Assembly (NCBI GenBank): GCA_022793195.1
Contig: JAAWCJ010000006.1
Location: forward strand, 62,001-126,000
Length of the DNA: 64,000 nucleotides
Direction of reading: 5' to 3'
From: Lachnospiraceae bacterium
GTDB lineage: Bacteria; Bacillota; Clostridia; Lachnospirales; Lachnospiraceae
The position numbers and the translations under genes are program-made. Below, piece by piece: positions 1 through 9,076 of this stretch. The notes beneath the pieces were generated by a model, which was given only the letters and a program-made list of their open reading frames with translations, was not told where the DNA came from and did no database searches. The first letter of the stretch is position 1; each line of letters begins with the position of its first letter.

Positions 1-868
1 GCAGTATGACGAGTCCGAAGGTTAGAACTGCCTGGGCAAGTTTCCAGAAAAGGTATCGTCGTCCGGAAAAAGGGGTGGATTTTAATACACTGGCAGTCTG
101 AGCGACACCGGACAGTCCCCCGAAAGCAGCAAAGGAAAAACAAAGGGCGATGGTCAGTGGAGAAGACAGGCATGACTGGACAGTAAATGCAATACCGGAA
201 GTCATTTCCAAAAAGCCGGGAATCAGGGAGGACAGAAAAGGGTTTCTGATCCAGGAGCGGAAAAAATAGGACAGCATGGTGAAAAGCATCAAGTATCCGC
301 CAATTTTAGCGACAATCAGGAATCCTTCCATCATGGCCGTTTCAAAATTCAGGAAAATCTGGAGTGGTTTATTTTCTTTTGTGGGAATGGCAGAAATCCT
401 GCGGGCGACCTTTCCTTCCCGAAGCCTGAGAGGCAGCCAAAAAAGGACAGGGGGAAGATAGAGGGCCGCTAAAAAGGGAAGTGCCTTTGTGAGAGAAAGC
501 CGGAGCATCCCAAAACAGAGGAACCCTGTCAAAAACATGGGGCTTGGCATGCAGCAAAGGAGCAGAAGCCTTGTTCCTTCTTTTTCTGTGATTCCTCCGC
601 TTTTCCATAAATCAGCAACTGTTTTGGCTCCCATGGGATAACCGCAGAACCATCCTGTCACCAGGGTTAACGGAGCCGGAGGTAAATGATATACCAGTTC
701 GCTGGAAATCAGGTAGCTGGAAAGAATCATACATGGAAGAAGTGTGGGCAGGACTGTACAGTACCAAAGGGACAAACCGGCAGCAGCGCCTGCCACGGCC
801 TTTGAGGGTTGAAGGATACAAAGTAAGAAAAGACAAAGAGTACAAAAGGGAAACAGAAGCTTTTTCAT
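1..868 (-). CDS. ylbJ: YlbJ-like sporulation integral membrane protein (3' end outside window)
   Basis: An open frame runs leftward from an ATG at 868 to the window edge with no stop, so the C-terminus is missing; 289 codons are visible. GAGGA lies just before the ATG. The product is very hydrophobic: a signal-like first helix (MKKLLFPFCTLCLFLL), several further membrane segments, and a glycine/proline motif (GWFCGYPMGAKTVADLW) typical of the nucleoside-recognition/gate fold of YlbJ-type proteins. Known YlbJ proteins are about 400 residues and act in the mother cell in sporulation; the substrate is unsettled. It diverges from the M23 peptidase gene. Family is fairly sure; a generic nucleoside-recognition membrane protein is the alternative. 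Confidence 0.75.
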   Translation of the reverse strand, partial: MKKLLFPFCTLCLFLLCILQPSKAVAGAAAGLSLWYCTVLPTLLPCMILSSYLISSELVYHLPPAPLTLVTGWFCGYPMGAKTVADLWKSGGITEKEGTRLLLLCCMPSPMFLTGFLCFGMLRLSLTKALPFLAALYLPPVLFWLPLRLREGKVARRISAIPTKENKPLQIFLNFETAMMEGFLIVAKIGGYLMLFTMLSYFFRSWIRNPFLSSLIPGFLEMTSGIAFTVQSCLSSPLTIALCFSFAAFGGLSGVAQTASVLKSTPFSGRRYLFWKLAQAVLTFGLVIL

Positions 869-1030
869 GGAAATCCTCTGTCCATTGTTTTTTTAAGTGT
901 ATGAAGAAGTGGGAAAAGGTATACCTCCAGGGTGGCCAGGCAGCAAGATAAATGTATATGAATGTATCGTCAGGTACTAAATAGAACAAAATGCGCATAT
1001 TGGTTTATAAAAATGGAACCGGAGTGTGCC

Positions 1031-1903
1031 ATGAAGAGACGTGACAGTCTGGTTTTTTCCTGTGTGGTAGTAATTTTTCTCGGGATTTTGCTGGTTGTGA
1101 TGCTGCATTACTTGCTGGGTAATCCTTTTTACTATCAGCTGGGAGAATATACAATGGAAGAAGAGGGGTTTCGCGCCATGGCCTTCGGGGATAAAAATCT
1201 GGAGGCTCTTTCTTCCATGTCGAAGGAGCATGGGATTCGTTTTGGAGAAGCTGTTTGTGCATTTATGGTGGAGGAAGAATATGATTTGACAGAGAAAAAG
1301 CCGGAGCAGCTTACTTTCCGGAAGTGGAATGTTTTGAAAGACGCGATGACAAAACAGAAACCGGTGGAATTTACCAAGCTATCAAAAGCTTATGAAACTG
1401 TTTTGGCGGATGCGATTTATTTTCCTATTCCACAGGGAGACAGCGCAGAGTCAGGGAATTACGCTTATGAAAATTCCTGGGGGGCAGAACGCACATATGG
1501 CGGCGAGCGGAGCCATGAAGGGACAGACCTCATGGGCGGGGGAAATGACAGAGGATTTTTTCCGGTGGTCAGTGTCAGTGACGGGGTTGTGGAACATGTG
1601 GGATGGCTGGAACTTGGCGGCTGGCGCATTGGTATCCGTGCTCCTGGCGGAGCATATTTTTATTATGCCCATTTAAGCAGCTATGACCATGAATTTACAG
1701 TTGGGGAAAAAATCAGTGCCGGGGAACTTTTAGGTTTTATGGGAGATTCCGGGTACAGTAAAGTGCCTGGTGCTGTGGGAAATTTTGCGGTACATCTGCA
1801 CTTTGGAATTTATATACGGACAGATCATTATGAGGAGTTATCGGTGAACCCTTATTGGATTCTCCGGTTTCTGGAAAACAAAAAAGTAAAATATGCGTAT
1901 TAG
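1031..1903 (+). CDS. Membrane-anchored M23 (LytM-type) metallopeptidase
   Basis: Predicted cell-wall endopeptidase of 290 residues. A basic N-terminus is followed by one hydrophobic segment (about residues 9-28, VFSCVVVIFLGILLVVML), so it is probably anchored with its catalytic part outside. The C-terminal half has the two zinc-ligand blocks of M23 enzymes: HEGTD in the glycine-rich GERSHEGTDLMGGG stretch, and HLHFGIY near the end. The start at 1031 is chosen because GGAG precedes it and the membrane helix begins there; in-frame starts upstream lack a good site. Its position beside a YlbJ-like gene would fit a sporulation or envelope role, but that is only context. Confidence 0.87.
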   Translation: MKRRDSLVFSCVVVIFLGILLVVMLHYLLGNPFYYQLGEYTMEEEGFRAMAFGDKNLEALSSMSKEHGIRFGEAVCAFMVEEEYDLTEKKPEQLTFRKWNVLKDAMTKQKPVEFTKLSKAYETVLADAIYFPIPQGDSAESGNYAYENSWGAERTYGGERSHEGTDLMGGGNDRGFFPVVSVSDGVVEHVGWLELGGWRIGIRAPGGAYFYYAHLSSYDHEFTVGEKISAGELLGFMGDSGYSKVPGAVGNFAVHLHFGIYIRTDHYEELSVNPYWILRFLENKKVKYAY

Positions 1904-1906
1904 TTT

Positions 1907-1941
1907 CCTATTTGTGAAGAAATATGATATACTCAAATAGG
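1907..1941. repeat. Inverted repeat flanking a possible -10
   Basis: Perfect 8-bp arms, CCTATTTG and CAAATAGG, are separated by 19 bases, and TATACT lies between them (1928-1933). This could be the end of the peptidase transcript or an operator over a promoter for the alarmone synthetase gene. There is no T-run, so a simple terminator is unlikely. Confidence 0.4.
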
Positions 1942-1971
1942 GAGTAATTTTGCAGCACAGGAGTGAGAACT

Positions 1972-2793
1972 ATGAGAATCGAATTATGGCGGGAAACTCT
2001 CGCCCCTTACCATCTGGCGGTTCAGGAGCTGGTGGTTAAATTTAATCATATCATTAAAGAGTGTCGGGAGTCCGGCAATTATTCCCCCATTGAGGCAGTC
2101 AACGGAAGGGTAAAACGGATCTCCAGTATTTTGGAGAAAGCCCAAAGAAAAGGAATCCCTTTGGATAAGTTTACGGAGCAAATGGACGATATCGCCGGAA
2201 TTCGGATTATCTGCCAGTTTGTTGAAGACATTGATACGGTAGTACGGCTGATCAGGAGCCGGCGGGACATGGAAGTTGTCAGTGAAAGGGATTATATCAA
2301 TCATACAAAGGAAAGTGGCTACCGCAGTTACCATATCAATGTACTTTATGAAGTCTTTACCATGAGCGGAAGCCATGAAATACAGGTGGAGATACAGATC
2401 CGTACCATGGCGATGAATTTCTGGGCGACCATTGAGCACTCTCTCCGTTACAAATATAAAGAAGAGCTTCCCGAGCTTTTGGCAAAAAGGCTTTCTACGG
2501 CTGCAGAAGCTGTGCTTGCTTTGGATTGTGAAATGTCGGCCATCAGGGATGAAATTGTGGATGCCCAGAGGCTTTTTCAGGAGAAGGCAGCCGTGGTGGC
2601 AGATATCCTCAATAACCTTCAGAACCTTTATAGTGGGGAGGCCGGGTACGAGGACGCCATGCTCAACATTCAAAACGAATTTTACGAAGTCTACCATAAC
2701 GGTTCCCTGGAAGAACTGGAAGATTTCGGGCGGAGGCTGGATAAGCTGGCTGCCGTCCGAAAGGTTCAGGGATTGCATACTTTTACAGAATAA
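1972..2793 (+). CDS. Small alarmone synthetase, RelQ/YjbM-type (p)ppGpp synthetase
   Basis: A 273-residue protein with a RelA/SpoT synthetase domain only; no HD hydrolase, TGS or ACT domain. Recognisable blocks are GRVKRISSILEKAQRKG, DIAGIRIICQF, the substrate loop HTKESGYRSYH, and VEIQIRTMAMNFWATIEH, with the EIQIRT motif of the family. It would transfer pyrophosphate from ATP to GDP or GTP to make the stringent-response alarmone. Length and a helical C-terminus fit the RelQ group. AGGAG at 1959-1963 sits eight bases before the ATG at 1972, preferred over the GTG at 1963. The rRNA methyltransferase gene follows after 14 bases, so they are probably co-transcribed. Confidence 0.92.
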   Translation: MRIELWRETLAPYHLAVQELVVKFNHIIKECRESGNYSPIEAVNGRVKRISSILEKAQRKGIPLDKFTEQMDDIAGIRIICQFVEDIDTVVRLIRSRRDMEVVSERDYINHTKESGYRSYHINVLYEVFTMSGSHEIQVEIQIRTMAMNFWATIEHSLRYKYKEELPELLAKRLSTAAEAVLALDCEMSAIRDEIVDAQRLFQEKAAVVADILNNLQNLYSGEAGYEDAMLNIQNEFYEVYHNGSLEELEDFGRRLDKLAAVRKVQGLHTFTE

Positions 2794-2807
2794 AAGCGGA
2801 GAGAAAC

Positions 2808-4199
2808 ATGGAACTGCCTGTACGTTACCTGGAAGCTATGGAAAACTTTCTGGGACAAGAGGACTACGAAAACTACAAAAGGTGTATGGAAGAAAAAGGG
2901 GTCCGTGGTTTAAGGTTCAATCCACTTAAAGTGCTGCCTGAGAGACGGGCAGCAATTTTGCATACCATTTTTTCGGAAGAACCGGAAGCAGTGCCATGGT
3001 CACAAAAAGATGGATATTATTACGGTGAACAGGAATTTCCCGCAAAACATCCATATTATTATGGGGGACTTTATTATTTACAGGAGCCCAGCGCCATGGC
3101 GCCGGGAGCTTTGCTTCCCATAGAGCCGGGGAATAAAGTGTTGGATCTTTGTGCTGCTCCGGGCGGAAAGAGTACTCAGATCGGGGGGAGGCTTGCCGGA
3201 AAGGGTTTTTTATTATCCAATGATATCAGTGCTTCCAGGACAAAAGGGCTTTTGAAAAACCTGGAACTCTTTGGGATTGGAAACTGCCTTGTAACCAGCG
3301 AAGAGCCAAAACGGCTGGCAGACTGTTTTCCTGAATATTTTGACAGGATTTTAGTGGATGCACCTTGTTCCGGGGAAGGCATGTTTCGCAGAGAGCCGTC
3401 CATGGTTGCCGAATGGAGCATGCGGGGGCCGGAATATTATGCGCCGCTTCAGAGGAAACTGCTTTCTCTGGCCTGGCGGATGTTAAAGCCCGGCGGATAT
3501 TTGCTGTATTCCACCTGTACCTTTTCCGAAATGGAAGACGAGGAAAATGTCTCCTGGCTGTTAAAAGAAACCCCTGACGCAGAACAAGTTGTTTTGAAGG
3601 CTGATTATGGTTTTACCGTGGGAAGAGATAAAGCTTCTGTCCGTCTGTTTCCCTGGAAAGTCAGGGGAGAAGGACATTTTGCCGCCTTACTCCGAAAGAA
3701 GGGGACGGGGGATTTTCTTCCTTTTAAAGGGGAAGAAATCAAAGAGCGGAAAAGGAATAATGAGGCTTTTTTAAAGAAGCAGGCGGCCTTTGCACAGTTC
3801 CGTGAAAAAATACAGGCTCCTATGGAAGAACGTGGGTTTTACTGGGAGCGGCAGGGAGAGCTTTACCTTTTGCCCTTTTCTCCAGAGGCGCTTCCACCCC
3901 TCAGGTTCTTGCGGACGGGACTTCACCTTGGGACTGTGAAAAAGGAGCGGTTTGAACCGTCCCAGGCTCTTGCCATGTACTTGAAGAAAGAAGAGTTTTC
4001 TGCCACCGTGGATTTTTCTTCGGTGGATGTTCGGACGGTTAAATATTTGAAGGGAGAGACGGTGGAGGCAAAAGAGGGAGAATGTACCGGGGAAGACGGG
4101 TGGTGCCTGGTCTGTACAGACGGCTGGCCCTTAGGTTTTGCCAAGCGAAACGGCGGGATCCTGAAAAATAAGTATTATCCCGGATGGAGATGGAAATGA
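2808..4199 (+). CDS. RsmF/YebU-type rRNA cytosine-C5 methyltransferase (NOL1/NOP2/Sun family)
   Basis: A 463-residue SAM-dependent methyltransferase. The SAM site DLCAAPGGKSTQ is near residue 110, the DAPCSGEGMFRREP motif IV near 185, and motif VI YSTCTFSEMEDEEN near 235; the two cysteines in the PCS and TCT motifs are the pair used by RNA m5C enzymes. The C-terminal part resembles the RNA-binding extension of RsmF-type enzymes rather than the short RsmB. It should methylate a 16S rRNA cytosine, but the exact position cannot be read here. GGAGAG precedes the ATG. The stop overlaps the next start (ATGA), implying translational coupling. Confidence 0.9.
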   Translation: MELPVRYLEAMENFLGQEDYENYKRCMEEKGVRGLRFNPLKVLPERRAAILHTIFSEEPEAVPWSQKDGYYYGEQEFPAKHPYYYGGLYYLQEPSAMAPGALLPIEPGNKVLDLCAAPGGKSTQIGGRLAGKGFLLSNDISASRTKGLLKNLELFGIGNCLVTSEEPKRLADCFPEYFDRILVDAPCSGEGMFRREPSMVAEWSMRGPEYYAPLQRKLLSLAWRMLKPGGYLLYSTCTFSEMEDEENVSWLLKETPDAEQVVLKADYGFTVGRDKASVRLFPWKVRGEGHFAALLRKKGTGDFLPFKGEEIKERKRNNEAFLKKQAAFAQFREKIQAPMEERGFYWERQGELYLLPFSPEALPPLRFLRTGLHLGTVKKERFEPSQALAMYLKKEEFSATVDFSSVDVRTVKYLKGETVEAKEGECTGEDGWCLVCTDGWPLGFAKRNGGILKNKYYPGWRWK

Positions 4200-4876
4200 T
4201 TCAGACATCAGAAAAGATAAAGATACCAAAGACAATAAAAACGGTGATTTTTGATTTAGACGGAACGTTAGTGGATTCCATGAGTATGTGGAAGGACATT
4301 GACGTTGCATTTCTGGGAAAGTTCGGGATTACTCTTCCGGACAGACTTCAGGAGGACATTGAAGGAAAAAGCTTTTCAGAGACAGCCATTTATTTTAAAG
4401 AGCGGTTCCATATTCCCATGAGCCTTTCGGAGATTAAGGACTGCTGGAACGAGATGGCCATGTACCAGTATAGCCATGTGATACCTTTAAAGCCGGGAGT
4501 TCGGGAATTTCTGGACTATTTGAAGAAAAAGGGGATTTCCATGGGAATTGCCACCAGCAATTCCAGGGAGCTTGTCACTGCCGTGACAAAAGCCCTTGAT
4601 ATTTCCGATTATTTTTCTGCTGTCACAGTGGGCTGTCAGGTGGAAAAGGGGAAGCCGGCGCCGGATGTATACTTGTTTGCTGCCGGACTTTTGGAGGCAA
4701 ATCCTGGGGAATGTCTTGTTTTTGAGGATGTCCCTGCCGGAATTTTGGCCGGAAAGAGGGCAGGGATGACGGTATGGGCTGTGGAAGATGCGTATTCTGC
4801 AGGGATGAGAGCTGAAAAGGAAAAACTTGCAGATGCATTTATCAGTTCCTACGGGGAAATTGACCTTAAAGAATGA
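4196..4876 (+). CDS. HAD-family phosphatase, beta-phosphoglucomutase-like
   Basis: A 226-residue HAD hydrolase. Motif I is FDLDGTLVDSM with both aspartates, motif II lies in GIATSNSRE, the lysine block is near VEKGKPAPDVY, and motif IV is VFEDVPAGILAGKRAGM. The helical cap between motifs I and II is the type seen in beta-phosphoglucomutase and phosphoglycolate-phosphatase-like enzymes. Substrate cannot be assigned. The start at 4196 gives an ATGA overlap with the methyltransferase stop and a GGAG just upstream; two further in-frame ATGs lie 6 and 12 bases before it. Confidence 0.9.
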   Translation: MIQTSEKIKIPKTIKTVIFDLDGTLVDSMSMWKDIDVAFLGKFGITLPDRLQEDIEGKSFSETAIYFKERFHIPMSLSEIKDCWNEMAMYQYSHVIPLKPGVREFLDYLKKKGISMGIATSNSRELVTAVTKALDISDYFSAVTVGCQVEKGKPAPDVYLFAAGLLEANPGECLVFEDVPAGILAGKRAGMTVWAVEDAYSAGMRAEKEKLADAFISSYGEIDLKE

Positions 4877-4880
4877 GTTA

Positions 4881-6863
4881 ATGGGGGAATCATTTGTGGA
4901 CAACACCAGGGGAGAGTTTCTTCCTGTCTGTATGGCAGATATGAAGCGGCGGGGCTGGAAGCAGCCGGATTTTATATACGTTACCGGGGATGCTTATGTG
5001 GATCATCCTTCCTTCGGCCCGGCTATCATCAGCCGCCTTTTAGAATCCAGGGGTTATAAAGTGGCTATGGTTCCTCAGCCGGATTGGAAAGACGAAAAAA
5101 GCATACAGACATTTGGGCCGCCAAAACTCGCATTTTTAGTCAGTAGCGGAAATATGGATTCCATGGTAAACCATTATTCTGTGTCCAAAAGGCGGAGGGA
5201 TACGGATGCCTATACCCCGGGCGGCGTGATGGGAAAACGGCCTGATTATGCAGTGACGGTGTACTGCAACCTGATTCGCAAAGTGTATAAACAGGTTCCC
5301 ATCATTATCGGGGGCATTGAAGCAAGCCTCAGAAGGCTTTCCCACTATGATTACTGGTCGGATCAGGTGAAGCGCTCTGTCCTCATGGATTCCCAGTCAG
5401 ATCTTTTAAGCTATGGGATGGGAGAACATTCCATAGTGGAGATTGCAGAAGCGCTGGAAGCAGGGATTCCTGTTTCGGATATCACGTATGTGGCGGGGAC
5501 TGCTTACAGGACGAAAACCCTGGACGAACCTTTTGACGGAGAGATTCTTCCCGACTATGATACGGTAAAAGAAAATAAAAAAGCTTATGCAAAAAGTTTC
5601 CTGATCCAGTACAAAAATACAGACCCCATCAGTGGAAAACGGCTGGCAGAAGGGTATGGAAGCCGCGGTTATGTGGTGCAAAATCCACCGGCTATGCCTC
5701 TTTCAGAAGAAGAAATGGATGATGTTTATGCCCTCCCTTATATGCGTACATGGCATCCCATGTATGAGGCGGAGGGTGGGATTCCTGCCTTTTCGGAAAT
5801 CAAATTCAGCCTCGTAAGCAACCGGGGCTGCTTTGGAAGCTGCAATTTTTGTGCTCTTACCTTCCATCAGGGAAGGATTGTCCAGGCACGAAGCCACGAT
5901 TCCATCATAAAAGAAGCAGAGCTTTTAACAGGACTTCCCGATTTTAAGGGCTATATCCATGACGTGGGAGGGCCTACGGCAAATTTTAGAGGACCCTCCT
6001 GTGAGAAGCAAAAGAGGGTGGGAACCTGTCTGCACAGGCAGTGCCTGTTTCCATCCCCGTGCCCAAATCTGAAGGCAGACCATCAGGACTATCTGAAACT
6101 TTTAAGGAAACTTCGGGCAGTTCCAGGTGTGAAGCGGGTCTTTATCCGGTCCGGTATCCGTTTTGATTACGTGATGGCAGATCAGGACGATACATTTTTT
6201 TGGGAACTTTGCGCATATCATATCAGCGGCCAGTTGAAGGTGGCCCCCGAACATCTCTCTCCGGAAGTTTTAAAGAGGATGGGAAAACCGGACAGTCACG
6301 TCTATCTGGCATTTGTGGAAAAATTTAAAAGAATAAATGAGCAGTTGGGAAAAAAACAGTACCTGGTTCCTTACCTGATGTCCTCCCATCCGGGATGTAC
6401 CATGAAGGACGCCGTTCTTTTGGCGGAATATCTGCGGGACACGGGACATATGCCGGAACAGGTGCAGGATTTTTATCCGACACCGTCTACATTGTCCACT
6501 TGTATGTATTATACCGGTCTGGATCCCAGAACCATGAAACAAGTCTATGTGCCCAGAAATCCCCATGAGAAAGCCATGCAGAGGGCATTAATCCAGTACC
6601 GCGTACCAGGCAACAGGAAACTGGTGGAGGAAGCCCTCATTTTGGCGGGGCGCACAGATTTGATTGGCTATGGAAAACAATGTTTGATTCGGCCGGAACA
6701 GGGAAACAGACAGGCAAAAATCAGGCAGGACGAAAACAGGACGGGCGGCAGGAAGCAGGTATCGGGACGGAACGGAACTAATGCGGTACAGAAAGGAGAA
6801 ACAAGGGCCGTTAACAAGAAAAAAGTAACCATAAGGAACCGACATCCCAAGAAAAAAATGTAA
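4881..6863 (+). CDS. YgiQ-family radical SAM protein
   Basis: About 660 residues. The N-terminus has the YgiQ signature FLPVCMADMKRRGWKQPDF followed by VTGDAYVDHPSFG. The radical SAM cluster motif is GCFGSCNFCALTF (CxxxCxxC). An arginine/lysine-rich tail of about 60 residues ends the protein, as is common in this family. The reaction is not established for the family. ATG 4881 has a weak ribosome site; GTG 4896, in frame, is preceded by GGGGGA at good spacing and may be the true start. It begins four bases after the HAD stop, so it is part of the same run of genes. Confidence 0.92.
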   Translation: MGESFVDNTRGEFLPVCMADMKRRGWKQPDFIYVTGDAYVDHPSFGPAIISRLLESRGYKVAMVPQPDWKDEKSIQTFGPPKLAFLVSSGNMDSMVNHYSVSKRRRDTDAYTPGGVMGKRPDYAVTVYCNLIRKVYKQVPIIIGGIEASLRRLSHYDYWSDQVKRSVLMDSQSDLLSYGMGEHSIVEIAEALEAGIPVSDITYVAGTAYRTKTLDEPFDGEILPDYDTVKENKKAYAKSFLIQYKNTDPISGKRLAEGYGSRGYVVQNPPAMPLSEEEMDDVYALPYMRTWHPMYEAEGGIPAFSEIKFSLVSNRGCFGSCNFCALTFHQGRIVQARSHDSIIKEAELLTGLPDFKGYIHDVGGPTANFRGPSCEKQKRVGTCLHRQCLFPSPCPNLKADHQDYLKLLRKLRAVPGVKRVFIRSGIRFDYVMADQDDTFFWELCAYHISGQLKVAPEHLSPEVLKRMGKPDSHVYLAFVEKFKRINEQLGKKQYLVPYLMSSHPGCTMKDAVLLAEYLRDTGHMPEQVQDFYPTPSTLSTCMYYTGLDPRTMKQVYVPRNPHEKAMQRALIQYRVPGNRKLVEEALILAGRTDLIGYGKQCLIRPEQGNRQAKIRQDENRTGGRKQVSGRNGTNAVQKGETRAVNKKKVTIRNRHPKKKM

Positions 6864-6875
6864 GGAGGCGTGTTT

Positions 6876-8480
6876 ATGGAACTGATTTTTTTAGGTGCAG
6901 ATCATGAAGTAACGGGAAGCTGCCATATGGTAAAGGCGGCAGGAAAGAATTTTTTGATTGACTGTGGTATGGAACAGGGAGAAGACATTTATGAAAACCA
7001 GGAGATTCCTGTCCAGTCTTCGGAAATCGACGCCGTATTTTTAACCCATGCCCATATTGACCATTCTGGTCTTTTACCGCTCCTTTATGCCCAGGGTTTC
7101 CGCGGGGAGGTTTATGCCACCAGAGCCACCTGTGATTTGTGCCAGATCATGCTTCGTGACAGTGCCCATATTCAGGAATTTGAGGCAGAATGGAGAAACA
7201 GGAAAGCGAAACGGTCCGGTGGCCCCGAATATGTGCCGCTTTATACCATGGAAGATGCGGAAGGACTTCTGAAACACCTGGTTCCCTGTGAGTACGATGA
7301 GGAAGTTTCTGTCTGTGATGGTATCCGGTTGCGTTTTACCGATGTGGGGCATCTGTTGGGTTCCGCCAGTATTGAAATCTGGATGACGGAAGAAGAAGAA
7401 ACCAGGAAGCTGGTATTTTCCGGAGATGTGGGAAACAGGTTCCAGCCGTTGATCAAGCGTCCCCATTACCTGGAAATGGCCGATTACGTGGTGATGGAAT
7501 CCACTTATGGAAACCGTCTGCACAGTGAAGAACGGGTGGATTATGTAAAAGAGCTTACAGCGGTGATTCAGAGAACCTTTGACCGGGGCGGAAATGTGGT
7601 GATTCCTGTCTTTGCTGTGGGACGTACCCAGGAGCTGCTTTATTATCTGCGGAAAATTAAAGAAGACCGGATGGTGAAGGGCCATGAAGGTTTCAAGGTT
7701 TATGTGGACAGCCCGCTGGCTGTGGAAGCGACCAATATTTTCAATAAACATAAATACAACTGCTTTGGAAAAGAAGCCATGGAGCTTTTAAACAAGGGAA
7801 TCGATCCCATTAAGTTTGACGGGCTGACTTTGTCGGTGACAAGCGATGATTCCAAAATGATTAATTTTAATGAGGAACCGAAGGTGATTTTGTCGGCTTC
7901 CGGTATGTGCGAAGCCGGGCGCATCCGCCACCACTTAAAGCATAATTTGTGGCGGCCGGAATCCACCGTACTTTTTGTGGGATATCAGTCAAAGGGAACC
8001 CTGGGCCGGTCCATCCTGGAAGGCGCAAAGGTGGTGCGGCTCTTTGGAGAAACCATTGAGGTGAAAGCGGAAATTAAAAAGCTTGACGGCATCAGCGGAC
8101 ACGCAGATAAAATAGGGCTTCTGGCCTGGATTAATGCTTTCTGGCCGAAACCGCTGAAAGTCTTCGTGGTTCATGGAGAAGACCATGTATGTGATGAGTT
8201 TGCCGAATGTCTGAAAAAGGAACACGGGTTTGAGACAGCGGCGCCTTTCAGTGGTTCTGTCTATGATATGAAAGCAGATACCTGGGTGACGGAAAAAGCG
8301 CCTGTGCCCATCAAGCATGAGAAAGCTGCCGCGAAGAAGGCAAGCCTCGTATTTGAGCGTCTGCTGGCAGCCGGAGAGCGCCTGTTGGCAATCATCCGCC
8401 GGAGCGAAGGCGGGGCCAATAAAGACCTGGCCAGGATGGCGGATCAGATTCACATGTTATGCGATAAATGGGAGAGATGA
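6876..8480 (+). CDS. Metallo-beta-lactamase/beta-CASP RNA-processing-like protein
   Basis: A 534-residue MBL-fold protein. It has the metal-binding block THAHIDHSG and later metal motifs in DVGHLLGSASIEIW and FSGDVGN, followed by a beta-CASP region starting near VMESTYGNR and ending with SASGMCEAGRIRHHL and SGHAD. This arrangement matches CPSF73/YSH1-like bacterial nucleases. It is not RNase J, which has a different C-terminal domain. An endo- or exoribonuclease role is inferred from the family. GGAGG at 6864-6868 is seven bases before the ATG. The last residues overlap the next gene. Confidence 0.9.
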   Translation: MELIFLGADHEVTGSCHMVKAAGKNFLIDCGMEQGEDIYENQEIPVQSSEIDAVFLTHAHIDHSGLLPLLYAQGFRGEVYATRATCDLCQIMLRDSAHIQEFEAEWRNRKAKRSGGPEYVPLYTMEDAEGLLKHLVPCEYDEEVSVCDGIRLRFTDVGHLLGSASIEIWMTEEEETRKLVFSGDVGNRFQPLIKRPHYLEMADYVVMESTYGNRLHSEERVDYVKELTAVIQRTFDRGGNVVIPVFAVGRTQELLYYLRKIKEDRMVKGHEGFKVYVDSPLAVEATNIFNKHKYNCFGKEAMELLNKGIDPIKFDGLTLSVTSDDSKMINFNEEPKVILSASGMCEAGRIRHHLKHNLWRPESTVLFVGYQSKGTLGRSILEGAKVVRLFGETIEVKAEIKKLDGISGHADKIGLLAWINAFWPKPLKVFVVHGEDHVCDEFAECLKKEHGFETAAPFSGSVYDMKADTWVTEKAPVPIKHEKAAAKKASLVFERLLAAGERLLAIIRRSEGGANKDLARMADQIHMLCDKWER

Positions 8481-9046
8481 GAAAGACAATGGAAAAGGGA
8501 ATTTACGGTTATGGAAAGAAAAAACTTATGCGCCAGTGCTTCCTGTGTGCGATCTGTCTGGTACTGTCTTTTGGGGCGGTACTGATCGGATATCTGGCCA
8601 CCGGGAAACGAACCAGCATCTGGACCATTGGCGCAGTTTTTCCGGTGATTCCGGCTGCCACTTTTCTGGTAAATATTGTGGCCAGATGTAAAGGGCTTCC
8701 CCTCAAAAAAGAGGAATATAAGCGGTTTGCAGAAGTGGCAGGAGGACAAGTGACTGCCTGTGATATGATTCTCACAGCCAACCAGAAACTGGTGCCCATA
8801 CAAGCCAGTGTTTTTCATGAAATGGGGATTGCCGCCTATACCACATCGAAAAAACTGGATATCAAGGAAACAGAACGGGATGTCAACGGCCTTTTGAAAA
8901 GTGTGGGAATTTATTCAAAAATTCAGATTTTTACAGATTATGAAGCATTTCTGAAACGGGTCAAAGGGCTAAAAACACCGGCATCCCCTGAGGAACAGGA
9001 AGCTTTTGAAAAAAAACGGCAGGATCTTTTGGTTTATTCCATGTAA
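8477..9046 (+). CDS. Uncharacterised two-helix membrane protein
   Basis: A 189-residue protein I do not recognise. Two hydrophobic segments (about residues 21-43 and 50-70, with GAVFPVIPAATFLVNIVA in the second) are followed by a soluble domain of about 110 residues rich in lysine and glutamate. The start overlaps the preceding stop as ATGA and has GGGAG upstream, so it is translationally coupled to the beta-CASP protein gene. No catalytic motif is visible. Confidence 0.75.
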   Translation: MRKTMEKGIYGYGKKKLMRQCFLCAICLVLSFGAVLIGYLATGKRTSIWTIGAVFPVIPAATFLVNIVARCKGLPLKKEEYKRFAEVAGGQVTACDMILTANQKLVPIQASVFHEMGIAAYTTSKKLDIKETERDVNGLLKSVGIYSKIQIFTDYEAFLKRVKGLKTPASPEEQEAFEKKRQDLLVYSM

Positions 9047-9076
9047 TATCTGCAGCCGGACGGAGGAGGAATGTCC

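Noticed and set aside
1984-2778. Long open frame of 264 codons antisense to the alarmone synthetase gene
   Set aside because: The plus-strand protein has all family motifs; the antisense product has no recognisable domain and no sensible ribosome site.
7074-7751. Open frame of 225 codons antisense to the beta-CASP protein gene
   Set aside because: Shadow of a well-conserved gene; composition is unlike a real protein.
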